In this document: one piece after another, positions 45,623 through 55,165 of the stretch
How positions within the stretch are numbered: the first letter of the stretch is position 1
Layout: each line of letters opens with the position of its first letter
Assembly (NCBI GenBank): GCA_031285625.1
Contig: JAITVV010000038.1
Coordinates: 1-56,330, forward strand
DNA from: Prevotella sp.
GTDB taxonomy: Bacteria > Bacteroidota > Bacteroidia > Bacteroidales > Dysgonomonadaceae
DNA length: 56,330 bases
Direction of reading: 5' to 3'
Notes under the pieces: model-generated
Told to the model about the DNA's origin: nothing
Database searches by the model: none
Seen by the model: only the letters and a program-made list of their open reading frames with translations
Position numbers and translations under genes: made by a program

Positions 45623-46422
45623 TCCTCTTTCCCCATTTTCTTTCTTCGTTCGTACACTTCCCCTGTATACCTGCCTAAGTATGGCAATACATCATCCAAT
45701 GTTGCAATACCTTCTTTCGTAAACTTTTCCTTACCAAAATAACCTTTCAGGCTACTAAGTAACTTTCCATCGCGATAAAATAACAAAAGAGTATTATCTA
45801 CTTTTGCTGTACCTTCCAGTTCAAGGACAAACTCCATTAACTTTTGAGAACAATATTCTGCATCTTTTTTAAGCTGATTCTCCGGTTTAGGATTCTTACG
45901 AACTTGCATCCTGAGATTGTTAGATTCTAATATTTCGTAATTATCAACAGGTAGATTTAAGAAAGGATGTCCTTCTTGCAATGGCTTACCAAACAGGCTT
46001 TCTTTATCTTTCTCAAACCAAAATCCTCTGGCTATAACTTCAACAAACTGGTCGTGAAAAGAGAATAAATAGTGACTAAAATCAGTCAGCATATCATTTA
46101 CATTTCCTCCAAACTCATAATGCTGACCATAGAACTTATTTTCGTAATCAAATCTCTCTTTCAGCCAAAGTGAGTCCTCTACCTTAAATATCCATGTTCC
46201 CTGTACATGCTTATCCCAGTCATATTCATAAGGCATCATTTCACCTCGGCAAACTTTTATAGCATCCAGATTTTCAAAAATTATGCGCCCATGCTGTTCG
46301 TCACTGGTAATAAAGTATATACCTGTATGTGGTTCATCAAGATAAGACTCTCCATAGTGCACCTGTGGACTCAATACACCATCAGCAATTATTGGAATTG
46401 GTATTCCTTTCAGTACTTCCAT
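45619..46422 (-). CDS. Protein of unknown function
   Basis: 267 residues, no signal peptide, no family recognised. Features are an opening MEVLKGIPIPIIADGVLSPQ, GIYFITSDEQHGRIIFENLD, a central DMLTDFSHYLFSFHDQFVEV and a basic tail EVYERRKKMGKEE. It lies 3 bases after the Imm22-like gene and overlaps the HAD gene, so it belongs to the same operon. Its position next to an immunity-like protein may point to a related role, but nothing proves this. Confidence 0.7.
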   Translation of the reverse strand: MEVLKGIPIPIIADGVLSPQVHYGESYLDEPHTGIYFITSDEQHGRIIFENLDAIKVCRGEMMPYEYDWDKHVQGTWIFKVEDSLWLKERFDYENKFYGQHYEFGGNVNDMLTDFSHYLFSFHDQFVEVIARGFWFEKDKESLFGKPLQEGHPFLNLPVDNYEILESNNLRMQVRKNPKPENQLKKDAEYCSQKLMEFVLELEGTAKVDNTLLLFYRDGKLLSSLKGYFGKEKFTKEGIATLDDVLPYLGRYTGEVYERRKKMGKEE

Positions 46423-46425
46423 AAA

Positions 46426-46788
46426 TCAATTTCCAGTATTATATAAACCGATATATTTCAACCCATTATAATTATCAAGATACGGTTCATTTATTATGAC
46501 CGAAGCATCGGTAATGTAAAAAACAGCGTTTGCTTTATTTATGTTTTTATTTTTACATTCATTGATAACTGATTCAATTTCATTGTCATCAAGAACTACT
46601 TCAGTTAATATTTCTTTTATATCGATCTCTTTTTCAAATAAGGGAATAATAGCCATAAAATCTTCGTCATATTCCTCTATTCCAATATCAAGGCAAAACG
46701 GACAAGTTCCATTGTCCTGATCAAAATATTTATAATAATCGTCTTCTGGCAGTAATGTATTTCCAATCCAGATATGTACCTTTTTCAT
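46426..46788 (-). CDS. Immunity protein 22-like protein (Imm22)
   Basis: The preferred start at 46788 gives MKKVHIWIGNTLLPEDDYYK, 120 residues; an ATG at 46812 adds 8 residues. The pattern VHIWIGN, DQDNGTCPFCLDIGIEEYDE, DFMAIIPLFEKEI resembles the Imm22 family of polymorphic-toxin immunity proteins, in which a YDEDF motif is usual. There is no toxin gene nearby. It lies between the CAT-like acetyltransferase and the unknown gene. Confidence 0.6.
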   Translation of the reverse strand: MKKVHIWIGNTLLPEDDYYKYFDQDNGTCPFCLDIGIEEYDEDFMAIIPLFEKEIDIKEILTEVVLDDNEIESVINECKNKNINKANAVFYITDASVIINEPYLDNYNGLKYIGLYNTGN

Positions 46789-46814
46789 TCTGTCTAAAGC
46801 ATGCATGTACATAT

Positions 46815-47438
46815 TTACTTATATTTATTGAGGTTTTCCAGAAAGTGAGCAATATGTAGCCCATCCATTACAGCATGGTTGGCCGTTATAGACATCGGAA
46901 GCATTAATTGTCCCCCTTCTTCAAACAACTTACCAGTTGATATCTTAGGTATAGAAAATCGTCCTCCTAATTTAGCCGGATGTTTCAGATCTGTGAATTG
47001 TATCCATGGCATAGGAGAATAATGAATAACATTTATACTATCAGTTTGCTCAATGAGAGTTATGCCTGTCATTTTTTTTATATGCTCCATTACTTGAGAT
47101 GCTTTTTCGATAAAAAGATCTCTGTCATCATAATATTCCATAAAAGAGAAACCGAATGTACCATCTTCTCTGCCGACTGTAGACGCAGCATGAATAACAT
47201 CATAGCATACAACGTCATCTCCTTCTATTCTATATCTGAATTCTTCGGTCTCATTTACAGCTTGCATTATCCTGTGCAGCGAAGTTAAAAAAAATGATTT
47301 CCCTGATTCCTTTGTCTGCTTGTAAGTAGTTGTGAAGTCCACATTAACTGTTACACCAAAGAGAGGATCATCAAAATCTTTGAAAAAGTCAAAATGTTCC
47401 TTCCTATTCCATATATTTTTATCTATTGTTCTTTTCAT
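46815..47438 (-). CDS. Chloramphenicol acetyltransferase-like protein (CATA type)
   Basis: 207 residues, the usual CAT length. Motifs include FFDFFKDFDDPLFGV-type opening, GKSFFLTSLHRIMQAVNET, YRIEGDDVVCYD and the catalytic NHAVMDGLHIAHF (HxxxDG). Many CAT-like proteins in Bacteroidota are housekeeping acyltransferases and do not give resistance, so that should not be assumed. It follows radA after 5 bases. Confidence 0.85.
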   Translation of the reverse strand: MKRTIDKNIWNRKEHFDFFKDFDDPLFGVTVNVDFTTTYKQTKESGKSFFLTSLHRIMQAVNETEEFRYRIEGDDVVCYDVIHAASTVGREDGTFGFSFMEYYDDRDLFIEKASQVMEHIKKMTGITLIEQTDSINVIHYSPMPWIQFTDLKHPAKLGGRFSIPKISTGKLFEEGGQLMLPMSITANHAVMDGLHIAHFLENLNKYK

Positions 47439-47443
47439 TTCAT

Positions 47444-48808
47444 TTATCCGAATAGTTGTCTGAAAGCCTCTTCTACTTTCCTTACCTGAACTATTTCAAT
47501 ATTTACTTTTGATGTAAAACCCTTCAAATTATTCTGAGGAACAAGTATCTTTGAAAATCCCAGTTTTTCAGCTTCCAAAATTCGTTGTTCAATACGGTTT
47601 ACAGGCCTTATCTCTCCCGAAAGACCAACCTCACCTGTCATGCAAACATGTTTCTCTATAGAAATATCGAGACTTGATGATAGGACAGCACTAATAACAG
47701 ACAAATCCATTCCGGGATCATTTACTTTAAGTCCCCCTGCTATATTGAGGAATACATCTTTTTGTATCAGCTTAAAACCTGCACGCTTCTCCAGTACAGC
47801 CAGCAGCATATTCATCCGGCGAAGATCAAAGCCTGTAGCAGAACGCTGTGGCGTACCATAAGCTGCCGTACTTACAAGGGCCTGAGTTTCGATCAAAAAC
47901 GGACGGATTCCTTCTATTGCAGCAGCAATAGAAACTCCGCTAAGCCCCTCATGATTTTGGGTTAATAACAACTCAGATGGGTTACTGACCTCACGGAGGC
48001 CATTTTGCCGCATTTCGTAAATGCCAAGTTCTGCCGTACTGCCAAACCGGTTTTTTATACTGCGTAATATCCGGTACATATAATGCTGGTCTCCTTCAAA
48101 TTGGAGGACAGTATCTACAATGTGTTCCAAAACCTTCGGGCCGGCAATGCTTCCCTCTTTATTTATATGTCCTATCAGTACAACCGGAGTACTGGTTTCC
48201 TTAGCAAACTTAAGGATGGCTGCAGAACATTCACGTACCTGAGACACACTGCCTGGGGACGATTCTACCATATCTGTAAAAATTGTCTGGATAGAATCAA
48301 TTATAACAAAGTCCGGTTTCAAATTCTGAATATGAACAAATATCTGTTCAAGGTTCGTTTCACAAACAATAAAACAGTTCTCACTATTCGAATTAATCCT
48401 GTCGGCACGTAATTTCAATTGGCGTGCACTCTCCTCTCCAGACACATAAAGTGTTTTAATACTATTTAGTCCTAAGACAGTTTGTAAAATAAGAGTTGAT
48501 TTTCCAATGCCTGGCTCTCCTCCGATAAGTACTAATGATCCGGGAACAAGCCCCCCTCCCAGCACACGGTTCAACTCATCATCCTTCATGTCCATACGAG
48601 GTTCCTCCCCCGTTTCCACATCTTTCAGCAGTAAAGGCTTAGCCTTAGACACTTCAAAAAGGTGCTGACTATTTTTTGATGTATTGTCCTTGCTTATAAT
48701 TTCCTCAACATACGTATTCCACTCTCCACACACAGGACATTTTCCAAGCCATTTAGGCGAATCATTTCCGCAGTTGGTGCATACATATGCCGTTTTGGTT
48801 TTAGCCAT
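47444..48808 (-). CDS. radA: DNA repair protein RadA
   Basis: 454 residues, full length. The zinc finger CTNCGNDSPKWLGKCPVCGE has cysteines 10, 13, 24 and 27. The ATPase has GGEPGIGKST (96-105) and IIDSIQTIFTDMVES. The RadA-specific KNRFGSTAELG is present, and the C-terminal Lon-like domain includes GGLKVNDPGMDLSVISAVLS. It processes recombination intermediates by branch migration. It lies 18 bases after the secreted protease gene. Confidence 0.97.
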   Translation of the reverse strand: MAKTKTAYVCTNCGNDSPKWLGKCPVCGEWNTYVEEIISKDNTSKNSQHLFEVSKAKPLLLKDVETGEEPRMDMKDDELNRVLGGGLVPGSLVLIGGEPGIGKSTLILQTVLGLNSIKTLYVSGEESARQLKLRADRINSNSENCFIVCETNLEQIFVHIQNLKPDFVIIDSIQTIFTDMVESSPGSVSQVRECSAAILKFAKETSTPVVLIGHINKEGSIAGPKVLEHIVDTVLQFEGDQHYMYRILRSIKNRFGSTAELGIYEMRQNGLREVSNPSELLLTQNHEGLSGVSIAAAIEGIRPFLIETQALVSTAAYGTPQRSATGFDLRRMNMLLAVLEKRAGFKLIQKDVFLNIAGGLKVNDPGMDLSVISAVLSSSLDISIEKHVCMTGEVGLSGEIRPVNRIEQRILEAEKLGFSKILVPQNNLKGFTSKVNIEIVQVRKVEEAFRQLFG

Positions 48809-48826
48809 TATTATGTTCTTAATCTC

Positions 48827-50431
48827 TTATTTTATTATTTTTACCGACTTTGTAGACCTTCCTGCCATCTCCACTGACAAGACATACACACCAGGTCTCC
48901 ATGCTGATACCGGAATTTGATGTTTCTGCAACTCATATTCGGCTGTATATGTATATATATTTCGCCCAAACAGGTCTGCTATCCGTATCTTCTTTATTAC
49001 ATCTTTTGTTGAAACATTCAACATTTCATTTTCAATATAAGCAATAATATCCGGTTGCTGAGTTGGATCAGGTGTATCATCATCGAGAGCGCTCAATCCT
49101 TTCAATCTCGTAGCTCCTGTATTATTGGAATCCAGATATTTCGACATATGCAAATCAGTATCAGGTGACTGATCAAAATGATACCAGAATTTACCATAAA
49201 AATCTAATAAGGTAGGTGTGGCGCAATCGCTGTCTCCACCCGTAAGGGTGCCCACAACCAATCCATTTTGATTAAATATAGGAGCACCGGAAGAACCACC
49301 CTCTGTAGCACCTAAAGAATATGTAGTTACCCAGTATGATCCGTCAGGATTGCCTTTATCCCATTTATCAGAGGTTAAGGGAGTATTGAAAAGGGTAATT
49401 TTCTTAACATCACCCAGTGGATGATGTATTATAGCACCACTTGTTATATTTTTACCTTCATTACCTCTATCCCAGCCGTTATAGTATACATCCCAGTCAT
49501 CAGGAATATTCTCGGATAGCTTTAATAAAGCTCCGTCAGAACCATCCTCTATCGGATTAAGCACAAGAGCTTGAGCACCTTTATGATATTTATATGTCGG
49601 TCTGTTCATCACCTCACAATCAGGTGTTTCATATTCAAAGAAAAATTCGGCCTGGGAAATCTCTTCCAGAGACATATTTTCGAAACAATGGTATGCTGTT
49701 AACACATATGGAGTCTTATCCTCATTTGTATTATTTATAAGTGTCCCTGAACAAAGATAGGTACTGTTCCATTTTTTCACTCTTAATTGTAGTACTCCCT
49801 TTTTTTGATTTTGCCAAAAACTCCCTTCAGGGCAATTGATATTTACCATACAAGAATTTGAAGCATTATCAAAACCACTTATCGGATTATTTTGCTCATC
49901 CAGGTATTTATAGCCTATGTCAGCTACATGAAGCCTTGGTTTCGCTACTCCCTCGGGAGCAACGTATTCCAATGTTACATTATCACCCTTCAGATTCTCG
50001 ATAGAATATGCTCCTCCATGAGGATTATCCTCATGCTTGTATACAACAGCATTTTTAAGGTTTTCCTTACTATATACATATAGAAGTGAACCTTCCGGAA
50101 GATAGAAATCGTCAAATCCTATCTTAAATCCCTTAGCTTCCGGAACTGTAAAAGTAAGCTTCCATACATTTTGTTTGGTAGGTAACACTGACCATACTCC
50201 AACAGTATCTGTCAATATATCTAAAGCATATAATTTTGCTTCGCGAAGAGGAAGCCCTCTTTTCTTATCCTGTATACTGGCTACAGTTAGTTTAGTTCTT
50301 TCTTTTTCAACAATGAGGGATAATTCAGATTTATCCTTATTAAAACTATATTGCTTATTTTGTGCTGTAAGTGAAATGCAGACTACAAATAAGGAAAGAA
50401 CTGCAAGGATCTTAAAAGAACTCAAATTCAT
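48827..50431 (-). CDS. Secreted trypsin-like serine protease with a T9SS-type C-terminal tail
   Basis: 534 residues. A signal peptide (ILAVLSLFVVCISLTAQNKQ) precedes a domain of about 170 residues and a trypsin-like domain with a probable triad: YVLTAYHCF (His248), DGSDGALLKL (Asp299) and TEGGSSGAPIF (Ser381). The C-terminus (about 455-534) has RIADLFGRNIYTYTAEYELQ, then PGVYVLSVEMAGRSTKSVKI, the type A sorting domain pattern that directs export by the type IX secretion system. Its start overlaps the aroK stop (ATGA), so it is coupled to it. Confidence 0.92.
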   Translation of the reverse strand: MNLSSFKILAVLSLFVVCISLTAQNKQYSFNKDKSELSLIVEKERTKLTVASIQDKKRGLPLREAKLYALDILTDTVGVWSVLPTKQNVWKLTFTVPEAKGFKIGFDDFYLPEGSLLYVYSKENLKNAVVYKHEDNPHGGAYSIENLKGDNVTLEYVAPEGVAKPRLHVADIGYKYLDEQNNPISGFDNASNSCMVNINCPEGSFWQNQKKGVLQLRVKKWNSTYLCSGTLINNTNEDKTPYVLTAYHCFENMSLEEISQAEFFFEYETPDCEVMNRPTYKYHKGAQALVLNPIEDGSDGALLKLSENIPDDWDVYYNGWDRGNEGKNITSGAIIHHPLGDVKKITLFNTPLTSDKWDKGNPDGSYWVTTYSLGATEGGSSGAPIFNQNGLVVGTLTGGDSDCATPTLLDFYGKFWYHFDQSPDTDLHMSKYLDSNNTGATRLKGLSALDDDTPDPTQQPDIIAYIENEMLNVSTKDVIKKIRIADLFGRNIYTYTAEYELQKHQIPVSAWRPGVYVLSVEMAGRSTKSVKIIK

Positions 50432-50949
50432 AATATTTTTATTAGGTTCCGGACATATTCATTTACATCCTCACGAGTTACCAGAATCTCTGTTTCAAAT
50501 ATAATTTTAGCTTTAGAATAAAAAGGCTCCCTTTTTGCCAGATTATCTACAACAAACTGATAAAGTTCCTCTTCATCTTTATCTCTTATCAGCGGACGCT
50601 TTTCTTTACAGGTGTTCAATCTGGACGAAAGAGCCTCGGGAGTAGCTTTCAGGTAAACTGTAGTGCCAGCCTGATTCATATACTCCAGATTATCAAAAAA
50701 ACAAGGAGTTCCTCCACCCGTAGATATAACAACATCTTCAAACTCGCCGACTTCCCTCAGCATATTTCGTTCTATATTCCGGAATTCAGATTCTCCGGTC
50801 TCTTCAAATATTTGTCCTACAGATTTTTGATAGCGAGCCTGTATAAAATGGTCCAGATCGATAAAATCCAGATCAAGTTCTTTAGCTAGTTCGCGGCCGG
50901 CAGTCGTCTTTCCGGCACCCATATATCCTATAAGGAATATTCTTTTCAT
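50428..50949 (-). CDS. aroK: Shikimate kinase
   Basis: 173 residues, normal length. FLIGYMGAGKTTAGRELAKE is the phosphate-binding loop, followed by DLDHFIQARYQKSVGQIFEE (shikimate-binding) and STGGGTPCFFDNLEYMNQ. The lid RPLIRDKDEEELYQF is present. It phosphorylates shikimate in chorismate synthesis. It is the first gene of the minus-strand series. Confidence 0.96.
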   Translation of the reverse strand: MKRIFLIGYMGAGKTTAGRELAKELDLDFIDLDHFIQARYQKSVGQIFEETGESEFRNIERNMLREVGEFEDVVISTGGGTPCFFDNLEYMNQAGTTVYLKATPEALSSRLNTCKEKRPLIRDKDEEELYQFVVDNLAKREPFYSKAKIIFETEILVTREDVNEYVRNLIKIL

Positions 50950-51144
50950 TCTTGAAAATTAAGGTCTCAGACCTATTTATTATCCATTCAAGTATAACGC
51001 TAATTTAAAGTTATGACATTATAACATACCATTAACTTATTAATGTTTACTTATTAAATCATACAAAAATAAAAAATAAAAAGAGAAAGAAGGAGTTTTA
51101 GTAGTGATATTCATTCCTAAATTGCCCATCATAATTTTTAACCT

Positions 51145-51152
51145 TACCTTTG
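51145..51152 (+). promoter_or_regulatory. -7 element TACCTTTG of the HAD phosphatase gene
   Basis: A perfect TAnnTTTG match 19 bases before the ATG at 51172, giving a very short leader. Confidence 0.65.
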
Positions 51153-51171
51153 CAGCGAAAAACTTAATTAT

Positions 51172-51810
51172 ATGACTAATATTACAACTGTACTTTTTGA
51201 TTTTGATGGAGTGATTGCTGATACAGAACCTCAGTACGACATATATATGGATGCTATAGGTGAAAGATATAATCTTGGCATTAAAAACTTTGCATTACAA
51301 GTGAAAGGAACAACTTCTCCCGATATCATGAAAAAATACTTCAGCCACTTTTCGAAAGAAGAGCAAGACAACATTATGAATGAATTAGCAGAATTTGAAC
51401 TACAAATGGATTTTCCATTAGTAAAAGGTGCTATGAACTTCATTAATTATCTGAAGGAGAACAAATATAAGGTGGGACTGGTTACCAGTTCACAAGACTT
51501 TAAGATGAAGCGGGCTTTAGATATGCTCAACATGTCAGATACTTTTGATACTGAAGTTACTGCTGTACGTATTACGGAAGGAAAACCAAATCCGATGTGT
51601 TATCTACTTGCTGCCAAAGATCTGAATGTATCCCCATCTGAATGTGTCGTATTCGAAGATTCATTTCATGGAATACGTGCCGGAAAAGATGCAGGAATGC
51701 GTGTTGTTGGAGTATCTACAACAATACCTGCAGAACAATTAACAGACAAAGCAGATCATGTTATTCCTGATTTTTCCGATCTGCAGCAAGTTATTGAATA
51801 TATCAGATGA
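51172..51810 (+). CDS. HAD family phosphatase, beta-phosphoglucomutase-like
   Basis: 212 residues. The motif VLFDFDGVIADTEPQYD (Asp10 and Asp12), a helical cap, GLVTSSQDFKMKRALDMLNM, then KPNPMCYLLAAKDLNVSPSE and CVVFEDSFHGIRAGKDAGMR are the subfamily IA pattern of beta-phosphoglucomutases and related phosphatases. The exact substrate is not given by the sequence. It is a single gene with its own promoter. Confidence 0.93.
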   Translation: MTNITTVLFDFDGVIADTEPQYDIYMDAIGERYNLGIKNFALQVKGTTSPDIMKKYFSHFSKEEQDNIMNELAEFELQMDFPLVKGAMNFINYLKENKYKVGLVTSSQDFKMKRALDMLNMSDTFDTEVTAVRITEGKPNPMCYLLAAKDLNVSPSECVVFEDSFHGIRAGKDAGMRVVGVSTTIPAEQLTDKADHVIPDFSDLQQVIEYIR

Positions 51811-51860
51811 TCTTTGCTTTAGCCTGATACGAATATGAAACAATGAATAAAATAGTTTTG

Positions 51861-51868
51861 TATATTTG
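51861..51868 (+). promoter_or_regulatory. -7 element TATATTTG of the T9SS plug gene
   Basis: A perfect TAnnTTTG match. It lies over the open frame's first ATG at 51866, so the gene must start later, at 51887. Confidence 0.65.
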
Positions 51869-51886
51869 CATATAATAAACTTTATT

Positions 51887-53149
51887 ATGAATGCCATAAA
51901 ATACATATTATTTATTGTTTTATATTCGGTCTGTTTATCTGTCTCAGCACAAGCATATCACACACAACCGGTCTCTCCTGAAATATATACAATACAGGTA
52001 AACAGAAACGGTGACTGGAGTCAACTTCCGGTTTTAGGGTTAAATAGCAGTGATTATATCAACATCAGTTTCGACCGTATATCCGACAATTCATTCAATA
52101 GGCTACGATACAGGGTTCTTCATTGTGATGCTTATTGGAAACCAAGCAGAGAATTAGCTGAAATAGACTATTTGAACGGCTTCAATGATAATCCGATAGA
52201 GGACTATAATGCTTCTATAAATACAACTGTAGAATATACCCACTTCAATTTAGACATTCCAAATAAGGATATAAATCTGAAATTATCAGGCAACTACGTA
52301 GTAGAAGTATATGAAGACGGGGTACCTGATGAAATATTGTTAACAGCCTGTTTTTCAATTGTAGATGCTCAGGTTAGCATTGGCCCTACGATTTCGTCGA
52401 ATACTGATATAGATACCAACAGGGCACATCAGCAATTATCATTTACCATACTTCACCAAAACCTCAATATACGGGATCCGTTTGCAGACCTGAAAGTATT
52501 TGCATGGCAAAACAACAGGCTGGATACTGAAAGACAGGAAATAAAACCAACCTATGTAAATACAGGTAAGCTTATTTATGAGCATAACCGCAATCTGATA
52601 TTTGAAGCCGGAAATGAATACCGCCGTTTCGAAACAGCAAGCCACAGATATAATGGTATGAACGTAGAGCACATCGAATATCAACGTCCAACCTACAATA
52701 TGTTTCTGGTAACAGACAAAGTACGTGCTAATAGAGGATACAGCTATGATCAGGATCAGGATGGTAAATTCATTATAAGAAGTAATGAGACCGATAATAG
52801 TGAGTCAGGAGCCGATTATTTCAATACTATCTTTTCGTTGGAAATGGATGCCCCTATTTCAGAAGACATCTTTGTTAACGGAAGCTTTACCAACAACAAC
52901 TTCACTGAAAAATACAGACTGGTGTATGATGAGGAAAGTAAGACTTATAGTTTACCCCTGCTCTTAAAACAAGGGCTCTATAACTATCAATACCTCACTA
53001 AGTCCGGAACGAATTACAGTACAGGAAAGATAGAGGGTAATTACTATGAGGCGGAAAATGAATATCAGATATTTGTGTACTATCGCCCATCAGGGCAACG
53101 ATACGATAGCCTCATTGGCGTGCAGAATATGCAGTCAAGAAAGAAATAA
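51887..53149 (+). CDS. Type IX secretion system plug protein (DUF5103)
   Basis: 420 residues from 51887 (MNAIKYILFIVLYSVCLSVS, then AQAYHTQP, a signal peptide); the ATG at 51866 lies on the promoter. It follows the DUF5103/T9SS plug domain pattern: LPVLGLNSSDYINISFDRIS, RYRVLHCDAYWKPSRELAEI, DYLNGFNDNPIEDY, then NIRDPFADLKVFAWQNNRL. In the known structure of the Flavobacterium translocon, the Plug protein closes the large SprA pore. The rest of the translocon is not in the window. It implies that the T9SS-type protease at 48827 can be exported. Confidence 0.9.
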   Translation: MNAIKYILFIVLYSVCLSVSAQAYHTQPVSPEIYTIQVNRNGDWSQLPVLGLNSSDYINISFDRISDNSFNRLRYRVLHCDAYWKPSRELAEIDYLNGFNDNPIEDYNASINTTVEYTHFNLDIPNKDINLKLSGNYVVEVYEDGVPDEILLTACFSIVDAQVSIGPTISSNTDIDTNRAHQQLSFTILHQNLNIRDPFADLKVFAWQNNRLDTERQEIKPTYVNTGKLIYEHNRNLIFEAGNEYRRFETASHRYNGMNVEHIEYQRPTYNMFLVTDKVRANRGYSYDQDQDGKFIIRSNETDNSESGADYFNTIFSLEMDAPISEDIFVNGSFTNNNFTEKYRLVYDEESKTYSLPLLLKQGLYNYQYLTKSGTNYSTGKIEGNYYEAENEYQIFVYYRPSGQRYDSLIGVQNMQSRKK

Positions 53150-53155
53150 GAATAG

Positions 53156-53186
53156 AAAAACCTGCAAACTTAATGGTTTACAGGCT
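53156..53186. terminator. Bidirectional terminator between plug and pfkA genes
   Basis: CCTGCAAAC (about 53161) and GTTTACAGG (about 53175) pair with one G-T, with A- and T-rich runs outside. It lies between convergent gene ends. Confidence 0.7.
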
Positions 53187-53210
53187 TCTATCTAAATATC
53201 CGTACTTATT

Positions 53211-54191
53211 TTAAATAGAAAGAACTTTTAATGTTTCTACCAGATCCGGTTGGATTGGTTTATTCTTCTTCACAGCCTTTGAGAATGGCACATACACAAT
53301 CACATCATTTTGAATACCAATCATAACATTGCGCTGACCATCAAGTAATGCATCGATAGCTGCAGCCCCCATCCTGCTGGCAAGAATACGGTCATTTGCA
53401 GTTGGTGAACCTCCACGCTGAACATGTCCCAGAATAGTCACACGTACATCGTACTGAGGGAATTCAGTCTTTACACGTTCTGCCATGGCCATAGCACCGC
53501 CTGTAATATCACCTTCGGTTACTAGCACTAAACTACTGTTTTTGCTCTTACGGAATCCATTAGAAATGAGATCGCCTAACTGGTCTTGCCCGATAGACAT
53601 TTCCGGGATTATAGCAGCTTCTGCCCCTGATGCAATAGCACCATTCAAAGCAAGAATACCACATTCACGTCCCATCACTTCAATAAAGAACAGACGCTCA
53701 TGCGAGCTGGCGGTATCACGTATTTTATCTACAGCCTGCATTATAGTATTCAGAGCCGTATCATAACCAATGGTTAAGTCTGTACCCTGCAAATCGTTAT
53801 CGATAGTGCCTGGCAAGCCAACTATAGGATAATTAAACTCCTGAGCAAAAATACGTGCTCCGGTAAGTGAACCGTCTCCACCAATAACAACCAAAGCATC
53901 TATACCTTCCCGTTGAAGGGCCTCATAAGCGATCTGACGTCCTTCGGGAGTCTGAAATTCCTTACTCCGCGCTGTCTTTAGAATAGTTCCTCCCTGTTGT
54001 ATTATATTACTTACGCTATTCGTTTTGAAAGGTTCTATTTCATCGAAAATCAATCCTTTGTAACCACGCATAATACCTTTTACTTCCAATCCATTATAGA
54101 TTGCAGTACGTGTTACAGCACGAATAGCAGCATTCATTCCGGGAGCATCACCTCCTGAAGTCAGGATACCAATACACTTAATGTTAGCCAT
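53211..54191 (-). CDS. pfkA: ATP-dependent 6-phosphofructokinase
   Basis: 326 residues. [20 protein letters not shown] (ATP and substrate loop), [39 protein letters not shown], then VEVMGRE-type [20 protein letters not shown] and [20 protein letters not shown] match bacterial PfkA of about 320 residues. It catalyses the committed step of glycolysis. It has its own -7 element and is placed downstream of ispH. Confidence 0.97.
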   Translation of the reverse strand: MANIKCIGILTSGGDAPGMNAAIRAVTRTAIYNGLEVKGIMRGYKGLIFDEIEPFKTNSVSNIIQQGGTILKTARSKEFQTPEGRQIAYEALQREGIDALVVIGGDGSLTGARIFAQEFNYPIVGLPGTIDNDLQGTDLTIGYDTALNTIMQAVDKIRDTASSHERLFFIEVMGRECGILALNGAIASGAEAAIIPEMSIGQDQLGDLISNGFRKSKNSSLVLVTEGDITGGAMAMAERVKTEFPQYDVRVTILGHVQRGGSPTANDRILASRMGAAAIDALLDGQRNVMIGIQNDVIVYVPFSKAVKKNKPIQPDLVETLKVLSI

Positions 54192-54239
54192 AATGTTATT
54201 TATAATTTATTCTTACTTTTCTTTTTTCTAAATCCAGTG

Positions 54240-54247
54240 CAAAAGTA
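54240..54247 (-). promoter_or_regulatory. -7 element TACTTTTG of pfkA
   Basis: The minus strand reads TACTTTTG, 49 bases before the pfkA start. Confidence 0.6.
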
Positions 54248-54289
54248 AGAATAAATTTATTCATTTGGTAATTTAAGTTGTCTATTTGG

Positions 54290-55165
54290 CTAAATTAACA
54301 CCGATCTTATATCCTCTATTTTAGCCTCCACTTCTTCCATTTGCCACTTTGGTGTAGATGTGGCACCACAGATACCAATTGAAGCTGTTTTGCTTACCAG
54401 TGCTGGATCTATATCTGACGGAGTAGTAATAAAATAAGAATGAGGATTATATTTTTTACATTCGGCAAATAATACTTTCCCATTCGAACTTTTTTCACCT
54501 GCCACAAAGAAAATAATATCATTCTTGAGCGCAAACTCCTTAATATTTGGTATACGGTTAGATACCTGACGGCAAATAGTATCGAAAAATTCGAATTTAG
54601 CATCACCGATCATACGGCTTTGTATAATATCTATTATTTCCTGAAAACCATCCAGAGGTTTTGTGGTCTGAGAGAAAAGACAAATATTCTTAGAAAAATC
54701 GAGTTTTTCCAAATCCTCCTTCTTTTCTATAACAATAGCACTCGACTCTGTTTGTCCCAGCAATCCATTTACTTCAGCATGTCCATTCTTACCATAAATA
54801 ACGATCTGGGTATTATTATCCTTTTCGTTATCGTACTTGTCATGTATTTTCTTCTGCAAACGTAGCACAACAGGACATGATGCATCTATAATCTCAATAT
54901 TATTATCTTTTGCAGTCTGATAAGTTGATGGTGGTTCACCATGAGCCCGCAAGAGTACTCTTACATTCTTCAATTGGGCAAACTCTTCATGATTAATAGT
55001 TTTCAGTCCCAGTTTCTCCAGTCTGTCGACTTCCAGATTATTGTGAACGATGTCACCTAAACAATACAGTACGCCACCTTTGGCCAGCTCCTCCTCTGCT
55101 TTTTTAATGGCATTAACCACTCCAAAGCAAAAACCTGACTTAGCATCTATTTCTATGTTACTCAT
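54290..55165 (-). CDS. ispH: 4-hydroxy-3-methylbut-2-enyl diphosphate reductase
   Basis: The start at 55165 ([20 protein letters not shown]) gives 291 residues; the 13 residues before it in the open frame overlap cmk. The three iron-sulfur cysteines lie in KSGFCFGV, IIDASCPVVLRLQ and FDTICRQVSNR. The pattern RVLLRAHGEPPSTY is also present, and the C-terminus has ASIGICGATSTPKWQMEEV. It makes the isoprenoid precursors IPP and DMAPP. Its ATG overlaps the cmk stop by one base (TAATG). Confidence 0.96.
   Translation of the reverse strand: MSNIEIDAKSGFCFGVVNAIKKAEEELAKGGVLYCLGDIVHNNLEVDRLEKLGLKTINHEEFAQLKNVRVLLRAHGEPPSTYQTAKDNNIEIIDASCPVVLRLQKKIHDKYDNEKDNNTQIVIYGKNGHAEVNGLLGQTESSAIVIEKKEDLEKLDFSKNICLFSQTTKPLDGFQEIIDIIQSRMIGDAKFEFFDTICRQVSNRIPNIKEFALKNDIIFFVAGEKSSNGKVLFAECKKYNPHSYFITTPSDIDPALVSKTASIGICGATSTPKWQMEEVEAKIEDIRSVLI

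Noticed and set aside
46815-47438. Chloramphenicol resistance from the CAT-like gene
   Set aside because: CAT-like acetyltransferases are widespread housekeeping proteins in Bacteroidota; the catalytic motif alone does not show resistance.
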